From contig NZ_WJIF01000002.1 of assembly GCF_009647605.1 (NCBI RefSeq), forward strand, positions 434,001 through 498,000: a stretch of 64,000 bases of DNA. The letters run 5' to 3'. This DNA is from Agromyces agglutinans (GTDB lineage: Bacteria; Actinomycetota; Actinomycetes; Actinomycetales; Microbacteriaceae). Position 1 is the first letter of the stretch, and every line of letters starts with the position of its first letter. Below are positions 1-8,908 of the stretch, piece after piece. A program made the translations under genes and the position numbers. The notes beneath the pieces are model-generated. The model made no database searches and was not told where the DNA came from. It saw only the letters and a list, made by a program, of their open reading frames with translations.

Positions 1-2
1 GG

Positions 3-74
3 CTCGCCCGCACCGTCGGCGTCGGCGTGCTCACGATGCTCGCGACCTACCTCGCGGGTGTGCTCATCTTCTGA
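3..74 (+). CDS. C-terminal end of a membrane protein (possibly VIT1/CCC1 transporter family)
   Basis: Only the last 23 codons are present; the gene enters from the left edge. The visible tail is hydrophobic (GVLTMLATYLAGVLIF, then stop) and reads as one transmembrane helix ending directly at the C-terminus. Such an ending is common in VIT1/CCC1 iron/manganese transporters, but the piece is too short to prove the family. No other open frame of interest covers this stretch. Confidence 0.4.
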   Translation, partial: LARTVGVGVLTMLATYLAGVLIF

Positions 75-167
75 TCACGGCTCGACGCAGCCCGGGCGAT
101 CGGGTATCGTCGTCGACCGTGTCTTGCTGCACCTTCTCCGCGCTGATCATCCGGCCCCGCACCGCCT

Positions 168-208
168 GAGGCGGAGCGCCCGGCCCTTCTACCGCGTCCC
201 TCCGCCTC
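168..208 (+). terminator. Hairpin between the membrane protein and erm (terminator or leader structure)
   Basis: GAGGCGGAG (168-176) pairs perfectly with CTCCGCCTC (200-208) across a 23-nt loop. It lies 94 nt after the upstream stop codon and about 70 nt before the erm start. It may end the upstream transcript or form part of an erm leader; no T-tract follows. Confidence 0.35.
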
Positions 209-275
209 GGCCCCTGACCATGGCCGGGTGCATTCGGCGTGCCCGGCCGCAGGTTCCTCGACCAGCGGAGCAGCA

Positions 276-1142
276 GTGCGCACCCCACGATCCTCGTCTT
301 CACGATCCTCATCGGCACGATCCTCATCGGCACGATCCTCATCGGCAGAGTCCCATCGCCGATCCTCCGGCCCGCCGATCGGCGGCCGCCAGGAGCTCGG
401 CCAGAACTTCCTCGTCGACCGACGCGTGATCGACCGCATGGTCGCGCTCGTCGACGCCGCTCCCGGCCCCGTGGTCGAGCTCGGCGCGGGCGGCGGGGCG
501 CTCACGCGTCCCCTCGCTGCGCTCGGTCGCCCGCTGACGGCGGTCGAGCTCGACCCGCAGCGAGCTGATGCGCTTCGGCGCGACCTGGCCGGCTCGGCAC
601 GCATCGTGCGGGCCGACGCGGTGACGTGGCGGCATCCGTCGCAGCCGCACGTCGTCGTCGGCAACGTGCCCTTCCATCTGACGACCGCCATCCTGCGCAA
701 GCTCCTCGCCGAACCCTCGTGGAGCGTCGCGGTGCTGCTGACCCAGTGGGAGGCGGCGAGGCGCCGCTGCGGCGTCGGCGGCACGAGCCAGCTCACCGTG
801 CAGTGGATGCCGTGGTTCGAGTTCCGCCTCGACCGACGCGTGCCGGCACGGGCGTTCCGGCCCATGCCGTCGGTCGACGGCGGGCTCTTCACCATCACGC
901 GGCGCGAATGCGCGCTCGTGCCGGACGCCGACCGGAGGGCCTACCAGTCGTGGGTCGGCGAGGTCTTCGGCGGACGCGGGCGCGGGCTCGCGCAGGTGCT
1001 CGCGCGCACGGGGCATCCGCTGCCGGTCGCGCGCGCCCGGGCGTGGCTCGTCTCGCGCGGGCTGCCCGCCGACGTGCTGCCGGGCCGGCTCACCGCCGAC
1101 GACTGGGGCGCGCTGTGGGCGGAGGTGCGGCGGCGTCGGTGA
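276..1142 (+). CDS. erm: Erm-type 23S rRNA (adenine-N6)-methyltransferase
   Basis: Predicted to methylate A2058 of 23S rRNA using S-adenosylmethionine, giving macrolide-lincosamide-streptogramin B resistance. Visible: the family start ELGQNFLVD, SAM motif I VVELGAGGGALT, acidic VELDP, and the catalytic NVPF motif (Erm/KsgA N-[IVL]-P-[FY]). The C-terminal half is arginine-rich. I chose GTG 276 because GGAG lies 5 nt upstream; GTG 228 is an in-frame alternative without a clear ribosome site. The first ~24 residues are low-complexity RSSSA repeats made by a 15-bp minisatellite, absent from typical Erm proteins. It stands alone between a transporter and a convergent Nudix gene. Family assignment is firm; the resistance phenotype is inferred. 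Confidence 0.88.
   Translation: MRTPRSSSSRSSSARSSSARSSSAESHRRSSGPPIGGRQELGQNFLVDRRVIDRMVALVDAAPGPVVELGAGGGALTRPLAALGRPLTAVELDPQRADALRRDLAGSARIVRADAVTWRHPSQPHVVVGNVPFHLTTAILRKLLAEPSWSVAVLLTQWEAARRRCGVGGTSQLTVQWMPWFEFRLDRRVPARAFRPMPSVDGGLFTITRRECALVPDADRRAYQSWVGEVFGGRGRGLAQVLARTGHPLPVARARAWLVSRGLPADVLPGRLTADDWGALWAEVRRRR
286..345 (+). repeat. 15-bp tandem repeat x4 in the erm N-terminus
   Basis: Four units of 15 bp. The last three are identical (CACGATCCTCATCGG) and the first is degenerate. Read in the erm frame they give RSSSS then RSSSA three times. The repeat is in frame, so gain or loss of a unit would change only the length of the basic, serine-rich N-terminus. Confidence 0.9.
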
Positions 1143-1151
1143 GCCGTACGC

Positions 1152-1664
1152 TCAGTGGGGATCGTCGGTTCGCTCGAACCCGAACGTGGTGATCGCGGCG
1201 AGGTCGCCGGTGGCGACGCGCTCGAGCACGAACCGCTCGTGGTGCACGACCCGTTCGGGCAGGTCGTCGAGGTCGAACCAGCGCAGCTCGTCGGCCTTCG
1301 GCTCGAGCAGGACCGGAGCATCCGCCCAGGCGTGGCATACGAAGAAGAAGTCAGCGCGCTGCTCGACGGCGGCCGACGTCGGACCGGTGCGGTGCATCGT
1401 GGTCAACGGATCGAGGTCGGCCGGCTCGATCGTGACGCCGATCTCTTCAGCAGCCTCGCGCACGGCCGCGTGGACGACGGACTCGCCGGCCTCGACGTGG
1501 CCCGCCGCCGACGCGCCCCACCAGCCGTCGTAGTAGCCCGTGCCGGCGCGCAACTGCAGGAGCACGCGGCGACCGTCGAACAGGAACACGTACGCGGCTG
1601 GGACCACGCTGAACCGCCCGTGGGCGGCGGCGTACTCCTCGGAGTAGGGCTGCGGGGCGCTCAT
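1152..1664 (-). CDS. Nudix hydrolase
   Basis: 170-residue Nudix-fold pyrophosphohydrolase, substrate unknown. The Nudix box is complete: GHVEAGESVVHAAVREAAEEIGV-like spacing (G-x5-E-x7-REUxEExGU) around residues 55-77, supplying the metal-binding glutamates. An IDI-type arrangement (FDGRRVLLQLRA before the box, a tail with WFDLDDLPERVV) is typical of the NUDT/YfcD-like subgroup. It is convergent with erm, with 9 nt between the stop codons. No operon partner; the next gene on the same strand is purL upstream. Confidence 0.85.
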   Translation of the reverse strand: MSAPQPYSEEYAAAHGRFSVVPAAYVFLFDGRRVLLQLRAGTGYYDGWWGASAAGHVEAGESVVHAAVREAAEEIGVTIEPADLDPLTTMHRTGPTSAAVEQRADFFFVCHAWADAPVLLEPKADELRWFDLDDLPERVVHHERFVLERVATGDLAAITTFGFERTDDPH

Positions 1665-1666
1665 CG

Positions 1667-1693
1667 GGTCTCGATACGCTTCGCTACTCGACC
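1667..1693. repeat. Short intergenic palindromic repeat
   Basis: GGTCTCGATACG, a CTTCG centre and CTACTCGACC form an imperfect palindrome just downstream of purL (minus strand) and upstream of the Nudix gene. From general knowledge, near-identical GGTCTCGATACG...CTACTCGACC elements recur between genes in Microbacteriaceae, so I call it a repeat family member. Only this copy is visible here, so it could simply be the purL terminator. Confidence 0.45.
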
Positions 1694-1715
1694 GACGGGT
1701 TCGTGGCGGCCCGCC

Positions 1716-4067
1716 TCAGTGCCCGAGCACCGGGCCGAACGCGTCGGCGAGCGGCGCGCGGTTGACCCGGCGCAGTTCGTCGATCGAGACGGTGAACGCG
1801 TCCTGCACCTCGAGGGCGCCCGACGCGGCATCCGTCACGCCGATGCGGCGCACCGGGTAGCCCCGGCCCTCGCAGAGGCCGCGGAACTTCACGTCGTCTT
1901 CGCGGGGCACGCTGACGATGACCCGACCGGCCGACTCCGAGAACAGCGCCGTCGCGAGGTCGATGCCCGAATCCTCCACGACCTCGCCGAGGAAGACGCG
2001 CGCGCCGATGCCGAAGCGGGAGACCGCCTCGGCGAGCGCGATCGCGAGGCCGCCGTCGCTGAGGTCGTGCGCCGAGTCGATGAGTCCCTCGACCGCTGCC
2101 GCGCGCAGCAGCTCGGCGAGCCGCTGCTCGCCCGCGAGGTCGACGGCCGGCGGACGACCGCCGAGGTGCCCGTGCACGACGCCGGCCCAGGCCGATCCGT
2201 CGAGCTCGAGCGCGGTGTCGCCGAGCAGGTAGATGTTGTGGCCGTCGTCCTGCCAGCCGCTCGGCACGCGCCGGGCGACGTCGTCGATCACGCCGAGCAC
2301 GGCGATGACGGGCGTCGGGTGGATCGGCACGTCACCGGTCTGGTTGTAGAACGAGACGTTGCCGCCGGTCACGGGGATGCCCAGCTCGAGGCATCCGTCG
2401 CTCAGCCCCTCGATCGTCTCGGAGAACTGCCACATGACCTCGGGGTTCTCGGGCGAGCCGAAGTTGAGGCAGTCGCTGACGCCCATCGGCACGGCGCCCG
2501 TGACGGCGACGTTGCGGTACGCCTCGGCGAGCGCGAGCTTCGCGCCCTGGCGAGGGTCGAGCTGCGAGTAGCGTCCGTTCGCGTCGGTCGCGACCGAGAC
2601 GCCGAGACCGGATGCCTCGTCGACGCGCACCATGCCGGCATCGTCGGGCGCGCCGAGCGCGGTGTTGCCGAGCACGTAGGAGTCGTACTGGTTCGTGACC
2701 CACGCGGCGTCGGCCTGGTTCGCGGAGCCGGCGAGCGCGAGGAACTGCTCGCGCAGCGCGTCGCGGTCGCCGTCGGCCGGGCGCTCGAGCGTCGCCGCGG
2801 TGTCGGCCTGCAGCGCGTCCTGGTACGACGGGTAGGCGACCGGGCGCTCGTAGACCGGGCCGTCGATCGCGACCGTGCGCGGGTCGACGTTCACGATCTC
2901 CTGGCCGTGCCACATGATGCTGAGGCGGCCGGTGTCGGTGACCTCGCCGAGCACGCTGGTCTCGACGTCCCACTTCTTCACGACCTCGAGGAAGCCGTCG
3001 AGCTTCTCGGGGCGCACGATCGCCATCATGCGCTCCTGGCTCTCGCTCATCAGGATCTCTTCGGGAGTGAGGGTCGGGTCGCGCAGCAGCACGTCGTCGA
3101 GCACGATCGACATTCCGCCGTCGCCGTTGGAGGCCAGCTCGCTGGTCGCACACGAGATGCCGGCCGCACCGAGGTCTTGGATGCCCTCGACGAGGTCGCC
3201 CGCGAACAGCTCGAGGCAGCACTCGATGAGCACCTTCTCGGCGAAGGGGTCGCCGACCTGCACCGCGGGGCGCTTGGTCGGGCCGCCCTCGGCGAACGTG
3301 TCGGACGCGAGGATGGACGCCCCGCCGATGCCGTCACCGCCCGTGCGGGCGCCGAACAGCACGACCTTGTTGCCCTGGCCCTTGGCGTTCGCGAGGTGCA
3401 GGTCTTCGTGGCGCAGCACGCCCACCGCGAGCGCGTTGACCAGCGGGTTCGCCTGGTACACCGGGTCGAACCAGGTCTCGCCGCCGATGTTCGGCAGGCC
3501 GAGGCAGTTGCCGTAGAAGCTGATGCCGCTGACGACGCCGTGGACGACGCGCGCCGTGTCGGGGTGGTCGATGGCGCCGAAGCGCAGCGCGTCCATGACG
3601 GCCACGGGGCGGGCGCCCATCGAGATGATGTCGCGGACGATGCCGCCGACGCCGGTCGCGGCGCCCTGGAACGGCTCGATGTAGCTCGGGTGGTTGTGCG
3701 ACTCGATCTTGAAGGTGACGGCCCAGCCCTCGCCGATGTCGAGCACGCCGGCGTTCTCGCCCATGCCCACCATCAGGTGCTGCTTCATCTCGGGCGTGAC
3801 CTTCTTGCCGAACTGGCGCAGGTAGGTCTTGCTCGACTTGTAGGAGCAGTGCTCGCTCCACATGACCGAGTACATCGCGAGCTCGGCGCTCGTCGGGCGG
3901 CGGCCGAGGATGTTGCGGATGCGCTCGTACTCGTCGGGCTTCAGGCCCAGCGCCGCGTACGGCTGCTCCTTCTCGGGAGTGGCGGCGGCGACCTCGACGG
4001 TGTCGAGCACCGGAACGGGCTTCGACGAGTCGGTGGCAGCGGTCGTGGCGGGGGATTCTGTGGTCAC
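1716..4067 (-). CDS. purL: Phosphoribosylformylglycinamidine synthase subunit PurL
   Basis: Step 4 of de novo purine synthesis: ATP-dependent conversion of FGAR to FGAM, using ammonia delivered by PurQ with PurS as bridge. 783 residues, the length of the small actinobacterial/Bacillus type that needs separate PurQ and PurS (both are at 15.2-16.3 kb). Hallmarks: [10 protein letters not shown] near residue 70, [10 protein letters not shown] with the active-site His, [12 protein letters not shown], then the repeated AIRS-type half ([20 protein letters not shown]). Start is GTG 4067 with GGAG about 10 nt upstream. It is not next to purQS, from which it is 11 kb away. Confidence 0.97.
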   Translation of the reverse strand: MTTESPATTAATDSSKPVPVLDTVEVAAATPEKEQPYAALGLKPDEYERIRNILGRRPTSAELAMYSVMWSEHCSYKSSKTYLRQFGKKVTPEMKQHLMVGMGENAGVLDIGEGWAVTFKIESHNHPSYIEPFQGAATGVGGIVRDIISMGARPVAVMDALRFGAIDHPDTARVVHGVVSGISFYGNCLGLPNIGGETWFDPVYQANPLVNALAVGVLRHEDLHLANAKGQGNKVVLFGARTGGDGIGGASILASDTFAEGGPTKRPAVQVGDPFAEKVLIECCLELFAGDLVEGIQDLGAAGISCATSELASNGDGGMSIVLDDVLLRDPTLTPEEILMSESQERMMAIVRPEKLDGFLEVVKKWDVETSVLGEVTDTGRLSIMWHGQEIVNVDPRTVAIDGPVYERPVAYPSYQDALQADTAATLERPADGDRDALREQFLALAGSANQADAAWVTNQYDSYVLGNTALGAPDDAGMVRVDEASGLGVSVATDANGRYSQLDPRQGAKLALAEAYRNVAVTGAVPMGVSDCLNFGSPENPEVMWQFSETIEGLSDGCLELGIPVTGGNVSFYNQTGDVPIHPTPVIAVLGVIDDVARRVPSGWQDDGHNIYLLGDTALELDGSAWAGVVHGHLGGRPPAVDLAGEQRLAELLRAAAVEGLIDSAHDLSDGGLAIALAEAVSRFGIGARVFLGEVVEDSGIDLATALFSESAGRVIVSVPREDDVKFRGLCEGRGYPVRRIGVTDAASGALEVQDAFTVSIDELRRVNRAPLADAFGPVLGH

Positions 4068-4201
4068 GAGTGGCGAGCTCCAGGATGGGCGGCGAACGAT
4101 GCCGAGAACGGATGCCGCGGGCGGATGCCTGACCCGACCAGTCTACGTGCCCCGGTGCGGGCGCTCCGGGTCGCCGAGGCACGCGGCCCCACCCGCCGCG
4201 C

Positions 4202-4576
4202 TCAGGGGGCGGTCGACATCGCGGGGCTCTCGTTGACGGACAACCCATCGCGCTCGATACGAGCCCGTCCCCACTCGCCGAGCGGCAGCAGTGCTTCGAG
4301 CAGCGACGCACCGGTCTCGGTGAGCGAGTACTCGACCCTGGGCGGGACCTCGGCGTGCACCTCGCGATGGACCAGGCCGTCCTCCTCCATCTGGCGCAGG
4401 TGCTGGGTGAGCATCTTCTCGCTCACGCCGGGCAGCGCGCGACGCAGCTCGCCGAACCGCCGCGTGCCGTGCTCGTGCAGCTCCCAGAGCACGAGGCCCT
4501 TCCATTTGCCGCTGACGACGTCGAGCGCCGCGTCGATGCCGCAGAGGTAGGGCCCGGTCCGTGATCCGCCTGACAT
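4202..4576 (-). CDS. HxlR-family winged-helix transcriptional regulator
   Basis: 124-residue DNA-binding protein of the HxlR (MarR-like) family. Visible: CGIDAALDVVSGKWKGLVLWEL, RRFGELRRALPGVSEKMLTQHLRQMEEDGLVHRE (the recognition helix and wing), VEYSLTETG, as in the whole family. I prefer ATG 4576 because GAGGAG lies 6 nt upstream; ATG 4597 is in frame and would add seven residues. A -10-like TAGACT lies at 4612-4617, compatible with a short 5' UTR. It precedes purL on the same strand (134-nt gap) and follows the amidohydrolase at 4643; neither is an obvious target. Confidence 0.85.
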   Translation of the reverse strand: MSGGSRTGPYLCGIDAALDVVSGKWKGLVLWELHEHGTRRFGELRRALPGVSEKMLTQHLRQMEEDGLVHREVHAEVPPRVEYSLTETGASLLEALLPLGEWGRARIERDGLSVNESPAMSTAP

Positions 4577-4642
4577 GCTCGGCTCCTCGCTCACCATTCG
4601 GTCGGTACCGCAGTCTATTGCGGGGTCGATCGAGGGGGGCCG

Positions 4643-6253
4643 CTACGCCTCGTGCACCGTGCGTCCGCCGACCACGGTGCGGATGACTCGCGCCTCGAGC
4701 AGCTCGTCGGGCGCGGCGCCGAACACATCGCGGTCGAGCACGATGAAGTCGGCGTGGAGGCCCGCGGCGATGCGGCCGTACGACGCCTCGGCGCCGCACG
4801 CCCACGCCGCGTCGCGCGTCGCGTGCTCGATCGCGGTCATGAGCGGCAGCGCGTAGGCCGGGAGGTTCGCGGGCAGCGAGGGGTCGAGCGCCGAGCGCCT
4901 CGTCGCGGCGATGAACATGTTGGGCAGCGGCGCGTACGGCGACGTCGGCGAATCCGTGCCGAACACCAGCGGGGCGCCGGCGCCGGTCATCTCGGGCCAC
5001 GGGAAGCCGCGATCGACACGCTCATCGCCGAGCATCGCGCGCCAGTTGGCCTGGATCGCGGGGTCGGCGTGCACGGGCTGCATGCTCGCGGTGATGCCGA
5101 GCGCGGCCAGCCGGTCGATGTCGGCACGCTCGACCACCTCGAGGTGCTCGATGCGGTGGCGGCGGTGCCGCGGGCCGTTCACGGCGATCGCGTGCTCGAC
5201 GGCCGAGATCGCGATGCGCGCGGCCTCGTCGCCGATCGCGTGCATGGCGACCTGCAGGCCGGCCGCATCGGCCGCCGCGACGACCGGCGCGAGCTCGTCG
5301 AGGCTCCAGACCGGGTCGGGATCGCTGCCGTCTGCGTACGGGTGGCCGACGGCCGCCGTGCAGCCGTCGACCGTGCCGTCGATCATGACCTTGATGCCCA
5401 CGACCCGCAGCCACTCCGATGCGTGGGTGGCGGCGAGCTCGACGGCACGCGCGACCTGAGTCAGGTTCTGCGCCTCGTCGCCGGTGGGCTGCACGCGCCA
5501 GTGACCGGCGATGCGGGCGGTGAGCGTGCCGGCCTGCTCGGCGCGCACCATCGTGGCGAGGTCGTCTTCGTCGAGACCCATGTCGGTCGTCGCGGTGACG
5601 CCGGTCGCCGCGTACCCGCGCAGGGCTGCGGCGAGCGCCGCGTCGCGGTCGTCGTCGGTCGTGAATCCGGCGAGCACGGGCGCCACCAGCAGGTGCATGG
5701 CGGTCTCGTCGACGAGGCCGGTGGCGTGCCCTTCGGCGTCGCGGTGGATCATGCCGCCCGCAGGGTCGGCGGTGTCGTCGCCGATGCCGGTCTCGACGAG
5801 GGCCGCGGTGTTCAGCCAGATCGAGTGGAAATCGTAGGCATCGGCGTACACCGGCCGGTCGGCGACGGCCGCGTCGAGCAGCTCCCGGGTCGGGCGACCG
5901 CCGACGGCGGCGTGCTGCCAGCCCTGGGCGCGGATGCGCGGGGCATCCGGATGCTCGTCGGCGAAGTCTCGGATGCGGCGCTGGATCTCCTCGGCGGTGT
6001 CGGCGCCCCACAGGTCGACCTGGCCGGCCGTCTCGCCGGTGCCGACGACGTGCGCGTGCCCGTCGACGAACCCGGGCAGCACGGTGGCGCCGCCGAGGTC
6101 GACCCGGTTCACGGTCTCCCCGGTGCCGGCGATCCGCCGTGCGGTGTCGTCGTCGCCGACGTAGGCGACGCGGCCGTCGCGCACCACGATCGCGGTCGCC
6201 CAGCGGCGCGCGTCGGCGGTGAAGATGCGGCCGTGGGTGTAGACGGTGTTCAT
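4643..6253 (-). CDS. YtcJ-like metal-dependent amidohydrolase
   Basis: 536-residue amidohydrolase-superfamily enzyme (Amidohydro_3, YtcJ type) hydrolysing an unknown C-N bond. All metal positions are visible: GFVDGHAHV (HxH, ~residue 60), IKVMIDGTVDG (Lys), MHAIGDEA (His), RRHRIEHLEV (His) and VFGTDSP (Asp). Start ATG 6253 overlaps the stop of the upstream permease by 4 nt (ATGA), so the two are translationally coupled. Context suggests that the permease imports the substrate (a purine-, hydantoin- or amide-like compound) and that the TetR protein at 7855 controls both. Confidence 0.85.
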   Translation of the reverse strand: MNTVYTHGRIFTADARRWATAIVVRDGRVAYVGDDDTARRIAGTGETVNRVDLGGATVLPGFVDGHAHVVGTGETAGQVDLWGADTAEEIQRRIRDFADEHPDAPRIRAQGWQHAAVGGRPTRELLDAAVADRPVYADAYDFHSIWLNTAALVETGIGDDTADPAGGMIHRDAEGHATGLVDETAMHLLVAPVLAGFTTDDDRDAALAAALRGYAATGVTATTDMGLDEDDLATMVRAEQAGTLTARIAGHWRVQPTGDEAQNLTQVARAVELAATHASEWLRVVGIKVMIDGTVDGCTAAVGHPYADGSDPDPVWSLDELAPVVAAADAAGLQVAMHAIGDEAARIAISAVEHAIAVNGPRHRRHRIEHLEVVERADIDRLAALGITASMQPVHADPAIQANWRAMLGDERVDRGFPWPEMTGAGAPLVFGTDSPTSPYAPLPNMFIAATRRSALDPSLPANLPAYALPLMTAIEHATRDAAWACGAEASYGRIAAGLHADFIVLDRDVFGAAPDELLEARVIRTVVGGRTVHEA

Positions 6254-7716
6254 GGGCGTCCATCCTTCGCGAGCGGGGTGCGCAACAGCAGAGCATAGAG
6301 GCCCGCCGCCAAGAGCATGCCGACCGGCACCGACAGGTCGATGAAGCCGAGCGCCTGCGAGATCGGGCCGGTCCAGGCGGTGGTCGACAAGCACAGCGCG
6401 GTCGCGATGCCGCCGGTGAGCACGGCCGCCACGCCTGGGATGCTCCACCCGCCGGTGTACCAGAAGCGTCCGCCGCGCTCGGCGTCGAAGAGGTCGGCGC
6501 CGTCGTAGCGGTTGCGGCGCAGCACGACGTCGGTGACGAACACCGCCATCGTCGGGGCCGACACGATCACGAGGAACTGGAGCATCAGGTTGACGGCGTC
6601 GAGGAGGCTGGTCGAGAGCACGAGGTAGATCGTCAGCGCCGTGCCGATCAGGCCCACCACGATCGCGGCGGGGATGCGCCGGAGGGGGATGCCGATCGCC
6701 TGCAGCGCCATGCTCGACGTGTACGTCGTCATGCCGTTGAGGGCGACGGTGTTGACGATGACGCCGATGACGAACACCGGCACGAGCCACGACGGCAGCA
6801 GCCCGAGGAGCGCCGATTCGATGCCGGCGTCCATCCGGTCCATCACCGCGGTCCCGAGCAGCACGCCGACGACGGTGAACACCATGCCCGGCAGTGCGCC
6901 GCCGAGCGCGGTGGCGGCGATGATGTGCGACGGCTTGGTCGAGCGCGGCAGGTACCGGGCGATGTCGGGGCTGTTGATGTACGAGATCGGGGCCGAGGCG
7001 ACGAGCGTGAACCCGATCGTGACGGCCGACCAGAGCGGCACGCCGGACAACGGCTCGGCCGCCCGGTAGCTCCAGTCCACCTGGGGCAGGATGAACGCCG
7101 TCACCGTGGCGAAGATCACGGCGAGCACGATCGCGAGCCACGAGTAGACCCGCACGATGAGCGCATGGCCGTAGACGGCGACGAGCACCGTGACCGCCGA
7201 GATGACGAGGGTCACGACGATGGGTACGACGACCGGGTCGGAGAGCCCGATGCCGGCGAGGAGATCGGCGCCGAGGAACGACGAGGCCAGCCAGTTGAGG
7301 GCGAGGAACACCGCGCCGATCAGCCAGCCGGTGAAGGTCACGACGGGCTTGTTGCCGATGATGCCGTAGACGGCCCGCGTGATGACCGACCCGGACGTGC
7401 CGGCGGCGGGCCCGCTGATCGCGATGATGCCGGGGAACACCCAGAGCGCCGAGCCCGCGATGACGACGAGCACGGCCTGCCAGAGCTCGAGGCCCAGCAG
7501 CACGAGGGTCGCGCCGACGGTGAAGTTCAGGATGCTGACGCTCGGCGCCGCCCAGACGAAGAAGAGATCGCGGGCGCGGCCGCGGCGCTCAGCGGCCCCG
7601 ATCAGCTCGATGCCGCGCGTCTCGGGGCGGGTCGCGGCGTCGGCGCGCCCCTCGGCCGAGGACGGCCCCTCGGCCGAGGACGATGGAGCGTTCGTGGTCT
7701 GCGCTTCGTGTGACAC
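6250..7716 (-). CDS. NCS1-family permease (cytosine/purine/hydantoin type)
   Basis: 488-residue inner-membrane transporter with about 12 helices, proton- or sodium-coupled uptake of a nucleobase-like compound. Family signs: a hydrophilic N-terminus, RDLFFVWAAPSVSILNFTVGATL as helix 1, GTSGSVITRAVYG, ASAPISYINSPDIARYLP in the middle, LNGMTTYTSSMALQAIGI. Start is GTG 7716 with AGAGGA 5 nt upstream. The N-terminus carries a duplicated SSAEG stretch from an 18-bp repeat. It is first gene of a two-gene operon with the amidohydrolase and is divergent from the TetR gene. Confidence 0.87.
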   Translation of the reverse strand: MSHEAQTTNAPSSSAEGPSSAEGRADAATRPETRGIELIGAAERRGRARDLFFVWAAPSVSILNFTVGATLVLLGLELWQAVLVVIAGSALWVFPGIIAISGPAAGTSGSVITRAVYGIIGNKPVVTFTGWLIGAVFLALNWLASSFLGADLLAGIGLSDPVVVPIVVTLVISAVTVLVAVYGHALIVRVYSWLAIVLAVIFATVTAFILPQVDWSYRAAEPLSGVPLWSAVTIGFTLVASAPISYINSPDIARYLPRSTKPSHIIAATALGGALPGMVFTVVGVLLGTAVMDRMDAGIESALLGLLPSWLVPVFVIGVIVNTVALNGMTTYTSSMALQAIGIPLRRIPAAIVVGLIGTALTIYLVLSTSLLDAVNLMLQFLVIVSAPTMAVFVTDVVLRRNRYDGADLFDAERGGRFWYTGGWSIPGVAAVLTGGIATALCLSTTAWTGPISQALGFIDLSVPVGMLLAAGLYALLLRTPLAKDGRP

Positions 7717-7808
7717 GGGGTTCCTCTCGGGGCGGCACGACCTCGTCGTCGCGGTCGGGCGGCTTCGGCGGCTCCGTCGCCTGTGGTGCCGAGACGGGGA
7801 TGCGCCCG

Positions 7809-7830
7809 CTATTGGTCAAGAGGTCAATAG
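7809..7830. promoter_or_regulatory. Operator 1 for the TetR regulator at 7855
   Basis: 22-bp inverted repeat with arms CTATTG and CAATAG around a 10-bp centre. It shares the word CTATTGGTCA with operator 2 and lies in the intergenic region between NCS1 permease and TetR. Typical of a TetR dimer site; binding is inferred. Confidence 0.75.
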
Positions 7831-7831
7831 A

Positions 7832-7853
7832 CTATTGGTCACACATCCAATAG
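7832..7853. promoter_or_regulatory. Operator 2 for the TetR regulator, abutting its start codon
   Basis: Second 22-bp inverted repeat, arms CTATTGG and CCAATAG around 8 bp, centred 23 bp from operator 1 and ending one base before ATG 7855. A protein bound here would block both initiation of tetR transcription and, with operator 1, the divergent permease promoter. Confidence 0.78.
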
Positions 7854-7854
7854 C

Positions 7855-8481
7855 ATGGCCGGCATGGTGTCAAGCCCCGATGCGCGACGGGTGCGCAAGC
7901 ACCCCGACGAGCGCCGAGCCGAGATCCTCGCCGCGGCCGCCGAGATCGCGCTCGCCGAGGGGCTGGAGGGCATCACGCTGCGCGCCGTCGCCGAGCGCAT
8001 CGGCGTGCGCCCAGGTCTCATCACGCATTACTTCCCGTCGGCGGAAGACCTCGTGATCGCGGCGTTCGTGCGCGCTGCCGAGGGCGAGCGCGAAACGACC
8101 CACCCCGCGAACGGCGCCCCGCTCGAGCGCATCGCGACGTTCGTGCGAGACATGCAGGCGCCATCGTCCGACCCGCTCTCGAAGCTCTGGCTCAACGCCC
8201 GGCACCTGTCACGGTTCACCCCGGCGCTCGCCGAGGCGGTGCACGAGCAGGAGCAGCTCAACGTCTCGAGCCTCCTGGCGATCATCGAGGCGGCCGTGGC
8301 CGACGGCAGCGTGCACTGCAACGACCCGCTCGCCGCGTGCGTGCGCATCCTCATCGCGATCGACGGGCACGGCGCGTACGTCAACGACACCGGCGGGTTC
8401 GCACACGAGGCGTACGAGCGGTTCGTCGCCGACGCCGCCGAGTGGGCGCTCGGGCTGGCGCCGGGCACGCTCACGTCGTAA
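7855..8481 (+). CDS. TetR-family regulator of the NCS1 permease/amidohydrolase operon
   Basis: 208-residue repressor. N-terminal helix-turn-helix: RRAEILAAAAEIALAEGLEGITLRAVAERIGVRPGLITHYFPSAEDLVIAAF (residues ~20-70), as in BetI/RutR-like TetR proteins. The C-terminal ligand domain holds HLSRFTPALAEAVHEQEQLN and a DPLAACVRILIAIDGHGAYV stretch. ATG 7855 abuts operator 2 with no room for a ribosome site, so translation is leaderless or begins at the second ATG (7864). Divergent from the permease; autoregulation plus control of permease and amidohydrolase is the simplest reading. Confidence 0.88.
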   Translation: MAGMVSSPDARRVRKHPDERRAEILAAAAEIALAEGLEGITLRAVAERIGVRPGLITHYFPSAEDLVIAAFVRAAEGERETTHPANGAPLERIATFVRDMQAPSSDPLSKLWLNARHLSRFTPALAEAVHEQEQLNVSSLLAIIEAAVADGSVHCNDPLAACVRILIAIDGHGAYVNDTGGFAHEAYERFVADAAEWALGLAPGTLTS

Positions 8482-8562
8482 CCGCCGACGACACCGGCCG
8501 TGGCAGGATGGGCGCCAGCCGGTGGCATCCCCTGTGATCGGCGACGCCCTGGGAGGAGTGCG

Positions 8563-8880
8563 ATGACGCGCGAACGCGACCCGATGCCGACGACCGTGCT
8601 GTGGTGGGGCATCGGCCTGCTCGTCGGCGGTGCATTGCTGCTCGTGTTCGCCGCCGACGTGCTGAATGCGGTCATGACGCCGAACACCGAGGCGTGGTCG
8701 TTCGCCTACGCATTCCTCGCGAAGGTGCTGTCGGTCCTGGAGGTGACGCTCCCGCCGCTCGGAGCCGCACTCATCGCCGCGTCGCTCGTGATGCGCTACC
8801 TGGACCGGCGACTCGCGGCCGGTGAGCCCGGCAACGGGGCCCTGCGCTGGGTGTTCCCGCGCGACCGCGCCCGTTCGTAG
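8563..8880 (+). CDS. Small two-helix membrane protein, unknown function
   Basis: 105 residues. Two hydrophobic segments (VLWWGIGLLVGGALLLVF near residues 12-30; LEVTLPPLGAALIAASLVM near 62-80) are separated by a polar stretch, followed by a basic C-terminus ending RWVFPRDRARS. Start ATG 8563 is set by a strong GGAGGAG 4 nt upstream. Lies 81 nt after tetR on the same strand, possibly with its own promoter. I do not recognise the family. Confidence 0.6.
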   Translation: MTRERDPMPTTVLWWGIGLLVGGALLLVFAADVLNAVMTPNTEAWSFAYAFLAKVLSVLEVTLPPLGAALIAASLVMRYLDRRLAAGEPGNGALRWVFPRDRARS

Positions 8881-8908
8881 GGTCGGATCGGGTCGCTCGC
8901 GGGGCCGT

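Noticed and set aside
239-568. Alternate-frame leader peptide for erm (contains TILIGTILIGTILIG)
   Set aside because: Attractive as an attenuator because Erm leaders carry Ile-rich motifs, but it has no stop ahead of erm, runs far into the erm gene, and is just another reading of the 15-bp repeat.
1155-4550. Very long plus-strand open frame (1131 codons) opposite purL
   Set aside because: It is the mirror of purL in a high-GC region: long antisense frames are common, the translation is Arg/Ala/Val-rich with no domain, and it runs through three genes on the other strand.
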